Part shown: positions 52,064 to 60,301 of the stretch, piece by piece
Numbering within the stretch: position 1 is the first letter of the stretch
How the letters are laid out: every line of letters begins with the position of its first letter
Assembly (NCBI GenBank): GCA_013200995.1
Contig: CP053688.1
Coordinates: 3,348,001 to 3,412,000, forward strand
Direction: 5' to 3'
From: Arthrobacter citreus
GTDB taxonomy: Bacteria > Bacillota > Bacilli > Bacillales > Bacillaceae_G
DNA length: 64,000 nucleotides
Translations under genes and position numbers: made by a program
Notes under the pieces: model-generated
What the model was told of the DNA's origin: nothing
The model's database searches: none
What the model saw: the letters and a program-made list of their open reading frames with translations, nothing else

Positions 52064-53285
52064 TTTTTTCTCCCCCTATTTGCTTTCGAATAAGTTTATT
52101 TAATATAAATTGAACGACAATATAAATAACACAAATTAAAATCATGCTCGGAACAGTAGCCCCAAGGAATAAATCTAATTGAACAAACTTGCGATAAATG
52201 AAAACGCCTAAAATCCATGTAATAAACGCTAACCAATCAATTTTTAAGGATTTACTTATACTTGTTCTTTTTAGAATAAAGTAATCTGTTAATAAAATTG
52301 CGTACAACGGTGCAAAGAATGACCCAATTGTATATAAGAATCCTTCATATTTTTCAATTGGGAAAATCACCGCTAATATTGTTCCAATTGCTGTAACGAT
52401 CAACGCTATATGCTTTCCATTTAGCTTTGGAAAGATGGTTGTAACTGATATCCCAGCTGAATAAGCATCCATGAAGGTTGTTGTAACAGTTGCTAAAACA
52501 ACGATACCAACTGCGAATAAACCTAAATTTGCACTCATTAATACAGCTACTGGATCCACTTCATTAAATGCTAATGCTGCCCCAAGCCCAATAATATACA
52601 TCCATGAACTTCCAAACATATATCCTATGAAACTACCAATTGCCCCGTCTTTTGTAGTTTTCGCGAATCGAGTATAGTCACTAATTAATGGAATCCATGA
52701 TAGTGGCATAATGACTGATAATTCAACTGCTTCGCCAAAAGATAATCCTGAAGTACTTGGCTGAGAAAGAATTTTATCACTTTTAAAAATAACAAAACAT
52801 AATACAATCGTTAAAACAAATAGCAAACAAACGGCCATACTATTAAGTTTTTTTGAAGCATTTTGCCCAAAGTACAACCAAATTGCTATTAGCACTCCAA
52901 TTACTAAACACCAAACCCAAAGGTGATTAAAATGATAATCATTTTTTGTGACTATATTGATTGAACGAGCTCCTGTTAAAATCATAATTGCCGTCCAACC
53001 AAGCAACTGTAATACATTTAAAATTGAAAACAAGTAACTACCATAGCTACCGAATGAAATTTTTGTTGATTCCATTGCGGTTAATCTTTGCTGAGAGCCA
53101 ATTACACCACCTAATACAAGTAAAAGTGTTCCTATTAAATGTCCTACTAAAATAGCTGTTAAACCTTTAGTAAAACCTAATGGAGCTATTAATGCCCCTG
53201 TCATGATTTCCGCTACTGATACCGCAGCACCAAACCAAAGTGTCGTAAAATTCCACTTTGTCATTTTTGCATTTTGATTAGACAT
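52047..53285 (-). CDS. cytX: Putative hydroxymethylpyrimidine transporter CytX
   Basis: A 412-residue NCS1-family permease with about 12 membrane segments (KMTKWNFTTLWFGAAVSVAEIMTGALIAPLGF at the N-terminus, SDYTRFAKTTKDGAIGSFIGYMFGSS family block). CytX takes up hydroxymethylpyrimidine, fitting its position between thiD and thiM. Start at 53285 follows AGGAG and overlaps thiD by eight bases; the frame continues seven codons upstream inside thiD. Confidence 0.92.
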   Translation of the reverse strand: MSNQNAKMTKWNFTTLWFGAAVSVAEIMTGALIAPLGFTKGLTAILVGHLIGTLLLVLGGVIGSQQRLTAMESTKISFGSYGSYLFSILNVLQLLGWTAIMILTGARSINIVTKNDYHFNHLWVWCLVIGVLIAIWLYFGQNASKKLNSMAVCLLFVLTIVLCFVIFKSDKILSQPSTSGLSFGEAVELSVIMPLSWIPLISDYTRFAKTTKDGAIGSFIGYMFGSSWMYIIGLGAALAFNEVDPVAVLMSANLGLFAVGIVVLATVTTTFMDAYSAGISVTTIFPKLNGKHIALIVTAIGTILAVIFPIEKYEGFLYTIGSFFAPLYAILLTDYFILKRTSISKSLKIDWLAFITWILGVFIYRKFVQLDLFLGATVPSMILICVIYIVVQFILNKLIRKQIGGEKNVNYE

Positions 53286-54084
53286 GTTGAACTCCTGCCT
53301 TTTCATACAAAGAGTAGAAGTGATGGACAGGACCTACTCCTTTTCCGATTGAGAAGGAATGTTGAATCGCTAATGTTATATAGTTTTTTGCTTCTCTAAT
53401 TGCCTCATTTAATTCAAGTTCATTCGCTAAATTAGATGTAATTGCTGAAGATAAAGTACATCCAGTACCGTGAGTATTAATTGTATTGATTCTAACGCTA
53501 TTAAAGCTAGTAAACTCCTCACCATTAAAGCAAATATCTGTTGCTTCACCCTCTAAATGGCCACCTTTTACAAGGACGTTTTTTGCACCTAATGAATAAA
53601 TTTGTATAGCAGCTTCTTTCATTTCTTCAATCGTCTTAATTTTTCTTCCAGTAATAACTTCTGCTTCAGGAAGATTCGGTGTAATAACAGTTGCTAACGG
53701 AATTAATTCTTGAATTAAAGCTTCCTTTGCATCCGGGCTTAGTAAGTCGAACCCGCTCTTAGAAACCATGACTGGATCAACTACAATATGCTTTGGTCTA
53801 TATTCCTTTAGTTTTTCAGCAATTACTTTAATCGTATCGATTTGTGATACCATACCAATTTTTACTGCATCTACTTCGATATCTGTAAATATTGCATCTA
53901 ATTGACTCGCAATAATCTCTGGTGTCATATCTTGAACAGCAAACACTCCTTGCGTATTTTGAGCAGTTACTGCTGTTATTACACTCATTCCAAAAACACC
54001 ATGAGCTGAAAACGTCTTTAAATCTGCTTGAATTCCAGCACCACCACTTGAATCAGAGCCGGCTATTGTTAATACTTTCTTCAA
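53278..54084 (-). CDS. thiD: Hydroxymethylpyrimidine/phosphomethylpyrimidine kinase
   Basis: A 268-residue kinase that makes HMP diphosphate. LTIAGSDSSGGAGIQADLKTFSAHGVFGMSVITAVTAQNT is the N-terminal signature and NTHGTGCTLSSAITSNLA the catalytic loop. It is the first gene of the thiD-cytX-thiM-thiE operon, so the organism can salvage both halves of thiamine. It is directly downstream of a TPP riboswitch. Confidence 0.96.
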   Translation of the reverse strand: MKKVLTIAGSDSSGGAGIQADLKTFSAHGVFGMSVITAVTAQNTQGVFAVQDMTPEIIASQLDAIFTDIEVDAVKIGMVSQIDTIKVIAEKLKEYRPKHIVVDPVMVSKSGFDLLSPDAKEALIQELIPLATVITPNLPEAEVITGRKIKTIEEMKEAAIQIYSLGAKNVLVKGGHLEGEATDICFNGEEFTSFNSVRINTINTHGTGCTLSSAITSNLANELELNEAIREAKNYITLAIQHSFSIGKGVGPVHHFYSLYEKAGVQHV

Positions 54085-54154
54085 TGTTCTTCCCCCTATT
54101 TAATGAATAGAACTCTTTTGATCTTACAGATAGAAGATGAAACTTGATTTTAAA

Positions 54155-54189
54155 TACAAAAAAGCACAAATCCCATAAGGACTTGTGCT
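54155..54189 (-). terminator. Riboswitch-controlled terminator before thiD
   Basis: AGCACAA (54163-54169) pairs with TTGTGCT (54183-54189), inner pairs extend the stem; T tract follows on the minus strand. It lies between the TPP aptamer and thiD, as expected for ligand-driven attenuation. Confidence 0.9.
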
Positions 54190-54229
54190 CGAACAAATCA
54201 ATGTTATGAATACAAAAATGTATTCTACC

Positions 54230-54325
54230 GTTCACTTTCCTACGCTGGCATTATCCAGATCAGGTTAAAGGGTTAAAGACTATTCGTGTCTTAATCTCAG
54301 CCGACCATTTACGGCACCCCTAGTA
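54230..54325 (-). promoter_or_regulatory. TPP riboswitch (THI element)
   Basis: On the minus strand the aptamer landmarks occur in order: GGGGTGCC, CTGAGA, ACCCTTTAACCTGATC, TGGATAATGCCAGCGTAGGAA. This is the consensus thiamine pyrophosphate aptamer. Binding of TPP would favour the terminator at 54155-54189 and shut off thiD-cytX-thiM-thiE. Confidence 0.97.
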
Positions 54326-54409
54326 CTATTCAATTATTTAATTTGATTACTTTATCATCTTAATTAATCCTTATACTTTATTCAAGTATTTAGACCAGAT
54401 TTATTTAGA

Positions 54410-54438
54410 AAAAACCTCTCTTAATACTAGTTGAGAGG
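54410..54438 (-). terminator. Terminator of the FTR1 operon
   Basis: CCTCTC (54415-54420) pairs with GAGAGG (54433-54438); T run on the minus strand. 13 bp past the lipoprotein stop. Confidence 0.8.
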
Positions 54439-54450
54439 CTTTAACATTTA

Positions 54451-54825
54451 TTATTTTAAATCTTTTACTTCTTTTAATACGCCTTCTAGTTCGTCACCGG
54501 CTTGGTTAAGTGTATCTGCATCCAATGGAGAAACTTTTACTCCCGCTTCGATAATATGAAGTGGAGTTTCAACTTTTTCATACAAAGCTTTGTCTTTATC
54601 TTTTACTGAGTCTTCGAATTTTTCCCATGATTTTTCAAGTGATCCTCCACTTTCTTTCGCCTTTGCTTCATCATTATTCGAAACTTGTGTTTTTAGTTCA
54701 GAAATCGTTTTGATCATTTCGTCAGATCCTGATTTAATTGCATTGTCTGTGTTCGTTCCACATGCAGATAAAGTTAAAGATAGTCCTAGAGCCATTGCCG
54801 CGATCAATTTTTTATTAGATAACAT
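54451..54825 (-). CDS. Lipoprotein partner of the FTR1 permease
   Basis: A 124-residue lipoprotein: lysine-rich start, hydrophobic helix and lipobox LSAC (cleavage before cysteine about 22), then a mainly helical domain (KSWEKFEDSVKDKDKALYEKV, GDELEGVLKEVKDL). The domain looks like the helical modules in the extracellular part of the upstream FTR1 permease (W-x3-E with nearby D/E). It overlaps that gene by 11 bases. It may bring iron to the permease; this is inference. It is much smaller than EfeO/EfeM, which it could stand in for. Confidence 0.82.
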   Translation of the reverse strand: MLSNKKLIAAMALGLSLTLSACGTNTDNAIKSGSDEMIKTISELKTQVSNNDEAKAKESGGSLEKSWEKFEDSVKDKDKALYEKVETPLHIIEAGVKVSPLDADTLNQAGDELEGVLKEVKDLK

Positions 54826-56311
54826 TTTTCGTTCCCTCCGAATTTTTACTACTTTTTTTATTATTTTTATTCGAGAATCTATTATAAATAACAGTTATAC
54901 AAGCTATTAGTAACAAGAACATCTGTGGTACAAAGCTCTCCCAAGTAGAATAGATTGCAAAGAAATCTATTGTTGGAATAGGAGCTTGGGTAGCAGGAAG
55001 TAATCCTGAAAGTTGTAAACCGTGAATACCCATACCCGCAAATTTAAAGCATAAGTAGAACATTAAAATACTAGAAACAAGGAAAAACGGTCTCATTGGA
55101 ATCTTTAAGCCAACCTTTAATATTAAGAAGCTCAGTATTGCTAAAATAGCAAACCCTAACGCAATTCCTATTAATAAAGATGATAGTTTAATTGATGAAG
55201 CCATTCCAATAAAGAATAATACTGTTTCAGTTCCTTCGCGAAACACTGCTAAAAACGCAAGAATAGCTAAAGATAATAGGCTACCCGTATTTAATGCTTT
55301 ATCACTTTTAGTTTTAATATATTGTTGCCATTGCTTCGTATTAGATTTGCTATGTAACCAGTAACTCATATATAAAAGCATGACAGCCGCAAATACTCCA
55401 GTCCAGCCTGCAATTAAGAAGTTATTGCTTCCAAAAGCACCTGCTGAGAATAAGATATTTACAATAACACCTAGTATAATACTGACTCCTAAACCAGTAC
55501 CAACACCAAACCAGATCCACTTACTTTTCTTTTCTTGACCAGACTTTTTAATAAAACCTAGTAATGCTACAACTACTAGTAATGCTTCTAAACCTTCTCG
55601 AAGTAGAATTGTAATAGCATCTAACATTGTATAACTAGTTTTAGATGCTAAAGGTAATAGATAATCACGCATATTAGTAATTGTTTTTGTAGCCGCTTTC
55701 ACATCTGGTGTTTTAGCAGTTAACATTGCATAAGATGTAACCATATCTCTTTCAGAGTCAGTGTAAACTTTTTGTGATTGTGTTAATACTACCCCTTCAA
55801 TATTGATCCAAGATTTTCTAAACTGATTAATTTCTGAGGTTGCTCCCGATACATTATGATCTTTTAAATCTGCTAATGCTTTGTTTAATATTTCAATTAA
55901 ATCTTCAACACTACCTGTACTTTTTGAACTTAATTTTGAACTAGCAAACTGATGAGAAATAAACTTTTCATTTACAACTTCTAATTCTTTAAGTGCAGTA
56001 ATAAGTGCATTTTGATTCACTGTTTTTTGTGCTAGGTTATACTGAACCATTCCCATAGCTTCCTCGATTTTGCCATACGCATCAATCGATTTATTTTTTA
56101 TACCATCCTCTTTATCAAGCCAATCATCGTTGAATTTTTTATATTCCTGCTCGGCAGTTTTAAAATCCCCTTTTTGTGCCGCTTGGATTGCACTTTCTAC
56201 AAAAGAATTTGCATGTGTTAAATCCTCTTCAGGGCTTGCTGCAAAGGTTTTAAACGGTAAAACAAGTAAAAGTAAAACTGTTAAAGTTACTTTGATAAGC
56301 GTTTGCTTCAT
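54815..56311 (-). CDS. efeU: FTR1-family iron permease (EfeU/YwbL-like)
   Basis: A 498-residue protein: signal peptide (1-25), an extracellular helical region made of two related modules (about 28-120 and 134-220), then seven membrane segments. The iron-permeation motifs REGLE (238-242) and REGTE (358-362) are intact. It moves ferric/ferrous iron into the cell. A perfect Fur box precedes the start. Unlike the usual operon no EfeO-size cupredoxin/M75 gene or EfeB peroxidase gene follows, only the small lipoprotein. Confidence 0.92.
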   Translation of the reverse strand: MKQTLIKVTLTVLLLLVLPFKTFAASPEEDLTHANSFVESAIQAAQKGDFKTAEQEYKKFNDDWLDKEDGIKNKSIDAYGKIEEAMGMVQYNLAQKTVNQNALITALKELEVVNEKFISHQFASSKLSSKSTGSVEDLIEILNKALADLKDHNVSGATSEINQFRKSWINIEGVVLTQSQKVYTDSERDMVTSYAMLTAKTPDVKAATKTITNMRDYLLPLASKTSYTMLDAITILLREGLEALLVVVALLGFIKKSGQEKKSKWIWFGVGTGLGVSIILGVIVNILFSAGAFGSNNFLIAGWTGVFAAVMLLYMSYWLHSKSNTKQWQQYIKTKSDKALNTGSLLSLAILAFLAVFREGTETVLFFIGMASSIKLSSLLIGIALGFAILAILSFLILKVGLKIPMRPFFLVSSILMFYLCFKFAGMGIHGLQLSGLLPATQAPIPTIDFFAIYSTWESFVPQMFLLLIACITVIYNRFSNKNNKKSSKNSEGTKNVI

Positions 56312-56336
56312 GGTTGATTTTCCCCTTAAGTAAAAA

Positions 56337-56351
56337 TGATAATCATTATCA
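56337..56351 (-). promoter_or_regulatory. Fur box
   Basis: TGATAAT-C-ATTATCA is a perfect 7-1-7 inverted repeat, the Bacillus Fur consensus. It lies 26 bp before the FTR1 gene and predicts iron repression. Confidence 0.92.
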
Positions 56352-56436
56352 CATATTGATAATATAGGTATTTCATATCACAGTCAATTATATTTTTATT
56401 AACAATTTTTAATTTTTATATCAACATTCGAGTGAA

Positions 56437-56471
56437 TTAAAAAGCTGAGGAACTTTCTCCTCAGCTTTTAA
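56437..56471. terminator. Orphan hairpin with terminator form
   Basis: TTAAAAAGCTGAGGA (56437-56451) pairs with TCCTCAGCTTTTAA (56458-56471), with T tracts on either strand. No gene ends near it: the FTR1 start is 126 bp away and the next terminator is at 56590. It may end a short unseen transcript. Confidence 0.6.
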
Positions 56472-56589
56472 TGTCTATGCTAACTTAGTGCCTCAAAAGA
56501 CAACCCTTCTTTTTTAAAATCATACTGTCTACGTTATGGACAAAGTACAGATTTTATTCGTATTTTTCCCTATAACATAGCAAAAAAAA

Positions 56590-56633
56590 ACTGCCTCATA
56601 AGTAAGTGCATATACTTATGAGCCAGTCTCTTT
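56590..56633 (-). terminator. Terminator of the HAD gene
   Basis: ACTG-CTCATAAGTA (56590-56604) pairs with TACTTATGAG-CAGT (56613-56627) with one mismatch and T tracts on both sides. The stem shares CTTATGAG-x-CAG with the terminator at 3058-3095. Confidence 0.85.
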
Positions 56634-56643
56634 TTTAAAATTT

Positions 56644-57363
56644 TTAGTTAGATGAACCAGCCAAAATCTTTTGTTCAATATTTAAAATTTTGTATAACTC
56701 ATCAAGTTTTTTTATTTCGTAAGTAGGAACTAGATCCGTATCATTTGATAGTGCTTTTGAATTAACCCAGCAAGTATCTATTCCCGCTCCGACTCCACCA
56801 GTAATATCCGCACTGAACGAATCTCCAATAATCAAAGTCTTATCCAACTCGATATTTGGAATTCGAGCAAATACATAATCAAAGTACTCCTTCATTGGTT
56901 TTTGATAGCCAGTGTCCTCTGAAACAAAAATATCTTTAAAGAATGGATAAATTCGTGCAGCATTTAATCTTTTGTATTGTGTCTTTGAAACGCCATTTGT
57001 AACAATATACAAATCAAAATGATCCTGAAGATTTGAAAGTAATTCGAAAGCCCCTTCAATTAATTGATTACCTTCTCCTAAGTAATTTTGATAAGTCTGT
57101 TCTAGCATTAAACCGTCTACATCGATACCGAACTCTTTAAATAAAGTTGAAAAGCGAGTATTTACTACGTCATCGCGACTTATTTTCCCCTCTTCAAAAG
57201 CCTTCCAAAGTCCATGGTTAATTTCTTTATATCTCGACTTAATTTCAGACGTTAACGGTATATTTTGATCTTTAAATAGAGATTGTAATGCTACTTTTTC
57301 TGCTGCGCCAAAATCTAATAATGTATCATCTACATCTAATAATAATGTCTTGTAAGTTTTCAT
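56644..57363 (-). CDS. yjjG: HAD-family pyrimidine 5'-nucleotidase, YjjG-like
   Basis: A 239-residue haloacid dehalogenase-fold phosphatase. The nucleophile motif is LLLDVDDTLLDF (D10, D12), motif II is IVTNG, motif III is YQKP, and motif IV is IIGDSFSADITGG. YjjG enzymes dephosphorylate noncanonical pyrimidine nucleotides. Single gene with its own terminator. Confidence 0.9.
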   Translation of the reverse strand: MKTYKTLLLDVDDTLLDFGAAEKVALQSLFKDQNIPLTSEIKSRYKEINHGLWKAFEEGKISRDDVVNTRFSTLFKEFGIDVDGLMLEQTYQNYLGEGNQLIEGAFELLSNLQDHFDLYIVTNGVSKTQYKRLNAARIYPFFKDIFVSEDTGYQKPMKEYFDYVFARIPNIELDKTLIIGDSFSADITGGVGAGIDTCWVNSKALSNDTDLVPTYEIKKLDELYKILNIEQKILAGSSN

Positions 57364-57419
57364 AACATTTTCCCCATCCCTATTTTATAAAAATCATATT
57401 TTACTAGATTACCCTTAAA

Positions 57420-57884
57420 TCAAATTAGCTGTTTTATACGTTTAAAGCTTATTCCGCTTAATTTAAAAACTAATATACCACTTATAATTAGCAATACTCC
57501 AATTAATTGCTTAGAAGTAAACGGAACTTTCTCAAGACCTAGCCACCCTTTAGTATCAAATAATAATGCAAACAATAATTGTGATGTCAGAATTATTGAT
57601 GTTGCATAGGTTGGCCCAAGTAATCTTATCCCTTTCGTTAAGCAGAATACAACTCCTACACCAACAATGCCGCTAAACCAATACCAAACTTTCATATTAT
57701 GCAAATCAAATAATTGTTTCCCATCAAGGAAAAGACCCATAATTAGTGAAGCTAAAAAGCCCATTCCTAATACGAATGTTGTTGTAACCCATATTCCAGT
57801 CCGTTCATTAACCTTACTATTAAATATACTTTGTAAGCCAATAAGTGCACCCGCGATTAAAGATAAAAGTAATCCATAGAGCAT
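57420..57884 (-). CDS. DUF606 (YdcZ-type) DMT transporter, copy 2
   Basis: A 154-residue membrane protein with five segments, the single-domain DUF606 form of the drug/metabolite transporter superfamily: GLLLSLIAGALIGLQSIFNSKVNERTGIW and TSIILTSQLLFALLFDTKGWLGLEKVPFTSKQLIGVLLIISGI. Start at 57884, behind GGGAGG. It is downstream of the Crp/Fnr gene and together with the copy at 58.7 kb may form a heteromeric small transporter. The substrate is unknown. Confidence 0.88.
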   Translation of the reverse strand: MLYGLLLSLIAGALIGLQSIFNSKVNERTGIWVTTTFVLGMGFLASLIMGLFLDGKQLFDLHNMKVWYWFSGIVGVGVVFCLTKGIRLLGPTYATSIILTSQLLFALLFDTKGWLGLEKVPFTSKQLIGVLLIISGILVFKLSGISFKRIKQLI

Positions 57885-57938
57885 AAGCTTACACACCTCC
57901 CAAATTTAACAATGTGATTTTTTTGGCCGAATGATTTT

Positions 57939-58637
57939 TTATTCGTAAATATTATTACTCGCAAGAATACTCAGGCCATCTCTATTTTTTATAAGAATGC
58001 TCCCATTTTTTCGCTCTACTAGGCCATCCTTACAGAACTGTTGAATAACTCGATTAACATGTCGATAACTTGTTCCGATCAGATTTGCCGCATCTTTAAG
58101 ATTGATCGTATTTAAATTATCATTGAGTAAAGAATTTGTATCATCATATGAAATGGATAATAAATAGCTCGCTAAGCGTACTTCTACTGGATACATTAAG
58201 TTAAAACTCATCGAATTCGATTTAATATAAAACTTTTCCGTTATGACCTTTAATAAGAATTGAAGAAACGGTGTATAGTTTTTGCTAAGTTTTTTTAACC
58301 AACGATAGTCTATAGAGATCACTTCCACCGTAGAAATTGCTTCCACCGTATTAATATAATTCGATTCTCTTACATATTCGATATCACCGATTAATTCAAG
58401 AGGCGTTTTAAACGATAAAATTAATGTTTTCCCTTCAGCTGAGGAAGTATAAACTTTTACCTTTCCTTTTACTAAAATAAACATTGTTTGTGCCGAGTCT
58501 CCTTGAGAACAAATAAATGCTCCTTGATTAAATCGTTGAATAGTCATATGAGTTCTTAATTCCTCATTAAAGACTTCTTCAATACGATGTTCAGCTAAAA
58601 ATTGATTAATCTGTTCTATATCACTAGAAATTTTCAA
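57939..58637 (-). CDS. Crp/Fnr-family transcriptional regulator
   Basis: A 232-residue regulator: cyclic-nucleotide-binding-like beta barrel (about 20-130, RFNQGAFICSQGDSAQTMFILVKGKVKVY) and a winged helix (NLKDAANLIGTSYRHVNRVIQQFCKDGLVERK). The iron-sulfur cysteine pattern of Fnr is absent. It is placed between two DUF606 transporter genes on the same strand and likely controls them. The barrel lacks an obvious arginine/serine cAMP motif, so the ligand is unknown. Confidence 0.9.
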   Translation of the reverse strand: MKISSDIEQINQFLAEHRIEEVFNEELRTHMTIQRFNQGAFICSQGDSAQTMFILVKGKVKVYTSSAEGKTLILSFKTPLELIGDIEYVRESNYINTVEAISTVEVISIDYRWLKKLSKNYTPFLQFLLKVITEKFYIKSNSMSFNLMYPVEVRLASYLLSISYDDTNSLLNDNLNTINLKDAANLIGTSYRHVNRVIQQFCKDGLVERKNGSILIKNRDGLSILASNNIYE

Positions 58638-58665
58638 GTTAAAATCACCTCCAGTAGGTTATAAG

Positions 58666-59091
58666 TTAAGATCCTAGCACAATGACACCAATCATCATCA
58701 TTCCAATTCCAATTAATTGGGTTGAAGTTATATTAAGCTTTTTTACTCCGAACCAACCTTTACTATCAATGATAAAAGTTAAACATAGCTGTGCGATTAA
58801 CAGCGTTGAAACTGAAAAGGTAACACCATTCAAATGAATTGCCGTTACATTACAAAAAATAACAAACGCTCCAAATGCTCCACTTGTTAAATAAATTGGA
58901 TTTACTTTCTTAACATCAGCTAAATTTTTATCTTTTATTATAAGTAGAATTAAAAACGCAACAAGAAAACCAGTAAATTGTGTAATCGTAGCTGCTTGCC
59001 AAGTACCTATATCACTACTAATTTTCGAATTTGCGACTCCTTGTAGCGTGATGAATGCTCCAGCCAAAATTGCTAATATAATTCCTTTCAT
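58666..59091 (-). CDS. DUF606 (YdcZ-type) DMT transporter, copy 1
   Basis: A 141-residue membrane protein of the DUF606 family with five segments (GIILAILAGAFITLQGVANSKISSDIGTWQAATITQF, STLLIAQLCLTFIIDSKGWFGVKKLNITSTQLIGIGMMMIGVI). The ATG at 59091 follows CAGGAGAG; a longer frame reaches 59229 without homology. The shared GVANSK/NSKV, SKGWFG/TKGWLG and QLIG blocks show it is a paralogue of the gene at 57.4 kb, on either side of the Crp/Fnr regulator. Confidence 0.88.
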   Translation of the reverse strand: MKGIILAILAGAFITLQGVANSKISSDIGTWQAATITQFTGFLVAFLILLIIKDKNLADVKKVNPIYLTSGAFGAFVIFCNVTAIHLNGVTFSVSTLLIAQLCLTFIIDSKGWFGVKKLNITSTQLIGIGMMMIGVIVLGS

Positions 59092-59194
59092 ATACTTTCT
59101 CTCCTGACATTTTGATTTCTTCATTATTAAACGATATTGGTGGCATGTTTGGAAAGGACATATGTCCCAAGATGAGTTAGATGAAGAATCAGCC

Positions 59195-59358
59195 TGTGGA
59201 AAACTATAATGTATAGCTAAAATTTGCAAAGTTCTGTGGATAATTGCTTTATTCTTTATTGGAAAGCAATTTTTTTGTGGATACTCCGTTATTATGTGGA
59301 AAACCGATAACTGTTTTTCATTGAATTGAGATGAGAAAAGTATTATTTTTGTGGATAA
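59195..59358. repeat. Cluster of DnaA-box-like sequences
   Basis: Five copies of TGTGGATAA-type nonamers in one orientation: TGTGGAAAA (59195-59203), TGTGGATAA (59235-59243), TGTGGATAC (59276-59284), TGTGGAAAA (59295-59303) and TGTGGATAA (59350-59358). Two equal the complement of the perfect DnaA box TTATCCACA; the rest differ by one base. All lie within 165 bp, four of the five in the intergenic region and the first near the 5' side of the DUF606 gene's upstream sequence. Confidence 0.75.
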
Positions 59359-59474
59359 TTTGTGATGAAATTGTTTTTGGAATGGGATGGTAAGAAGTTT
59401 TGGTTCTCTACTAAGATAGGGTTTTTAAGGACTCTTTAAAATAATGTAGAAAACGCAATTAAACGATAAAGTCA

Positions 59475-59508
59475 AAAAAATCAGGCCAGATTGCTAGCCT
59501 GATTTTTT
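59475..59508 (-). terminator. Terminator of the trp operon
   Basis: AAAAAATCAGGC (59475-59486) pairs with GCCTGATTTTTT (59497-59508); T tract on the minus strand. It lies 6 bp past the trpA stop. Confidence 0.93.
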
Positions 59509-59513
59509 CCATA

Positions 59514-60299
59514 TTAGATTACTTCTTCACTTATTAAAATTGATTCCATTAAAAGCTTAATTTCATTAATCTTATTTTGATTAAATAAATCAACAATTTT
59601 ACTTCCAACAATGACCCCATCACAATCTTGACACAATTCTTTTACTTGATCAGGACTAGATACGCCGAATCCAGCAATAACCGGTTTATTACTAACTTCT
59701 TTAACACCTTTTAGAAAGGATGATAAACTAACATCTAGTTCATTTCGAACACCAGTAATCCCTTTTACCGTTACTGTGTATAAGAAGCCCTTGCCTTTTT
59801 CTGCAATTTTAACGATTCGTTCTTTTGGTGTTGTCATTGTAACTAGTCGAATTAGTTCTACTCCAAATTCTTCTAGTTTATTTATAATAATCTCTTCTTC
59901 TTCAATTGGTAGGTCAGGTATAATGCAACCATCTATCCCTGCTTGTTTGAGATCAGCTACGAATTTATCAATTCCGTACGCTAGAATAGGATTCATGTAC
60001 GTCATAACAATTAGGGGCACTGAAACTAATTTTCGAACCTCTTTTATTTTTTCAAGAACAGCTTTTAAAGTTGTACCTTCTTGTAGTGCTCGAATACCAG
60101 CTTGCTGAATTACTGGTCCGTCAGCTACTGGGTCTGAAAATGGTATTCCTATTTCAATCGCTGATGCACCAAATTTTTCTAGTAAGGCTAATCTTCCTCC
60201 TAATACTTCTAGACCACCATCGCCTGCCATTATATAAGGAATAAATAATTTTTCACCTTTTTTAATTCGCTCTGAAAACTGACATTCAATTCGATTCAT
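59514..60299 (-). CDS. trpA: Tryptophan synthase alpha subunit
   Basis: A 261-residue TIM barrel releasing indole from indole-glycerol phosphate. The catalytic residues are E49 (AIEIGIP) and D60 (DPVADGP); GFLYTVTVKGITGVRNEL is the flexible loop 6 with the conserved VTG-like motif, and VIAGFGVS holds the phosphate site. Last gene of the trp operon, two bases after trpB. Confidence 0.96.
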   Translation of the reverse strand: MNRIECQFSERIKKGEKLFIPYIMAGDGGLEVLGGRLALLEKFGASAIEIGIPFSDPVADGPVIQQAGIRALQEGTTLKAVLEKIKEVRKLVSVPLIVMTYMNPILAYGIDKFVADLKQAGIDGCIIPDLPIEEEEIIINKLEEFGVELIRLVTMTTPKERIVKIAEKGKGFLYTVTVKGITGVRNELDVSLSSFLKGVKEVSNKPVIAGFGVSSPDQVKELCQDCDGVIVGSKIVDLFNQNKINEIKLLMESILISEEVI

Positions 60300-60301
60300 G
60301 A

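Noticed and set aside
53922..54235. Small frames in the thiD 5' region and TPP riboswitch.
   Set aside because: They run through the aptamer and terminator and are explained by these RNA elements.
59092..59229. An extra 46-codon N-terminal extension of the DUF606 gene up to 59229.
   Set aside because: It lacks a ribosome site, contains an odd composition and is not seen in family members; ATG at 59091 has AGGAG.
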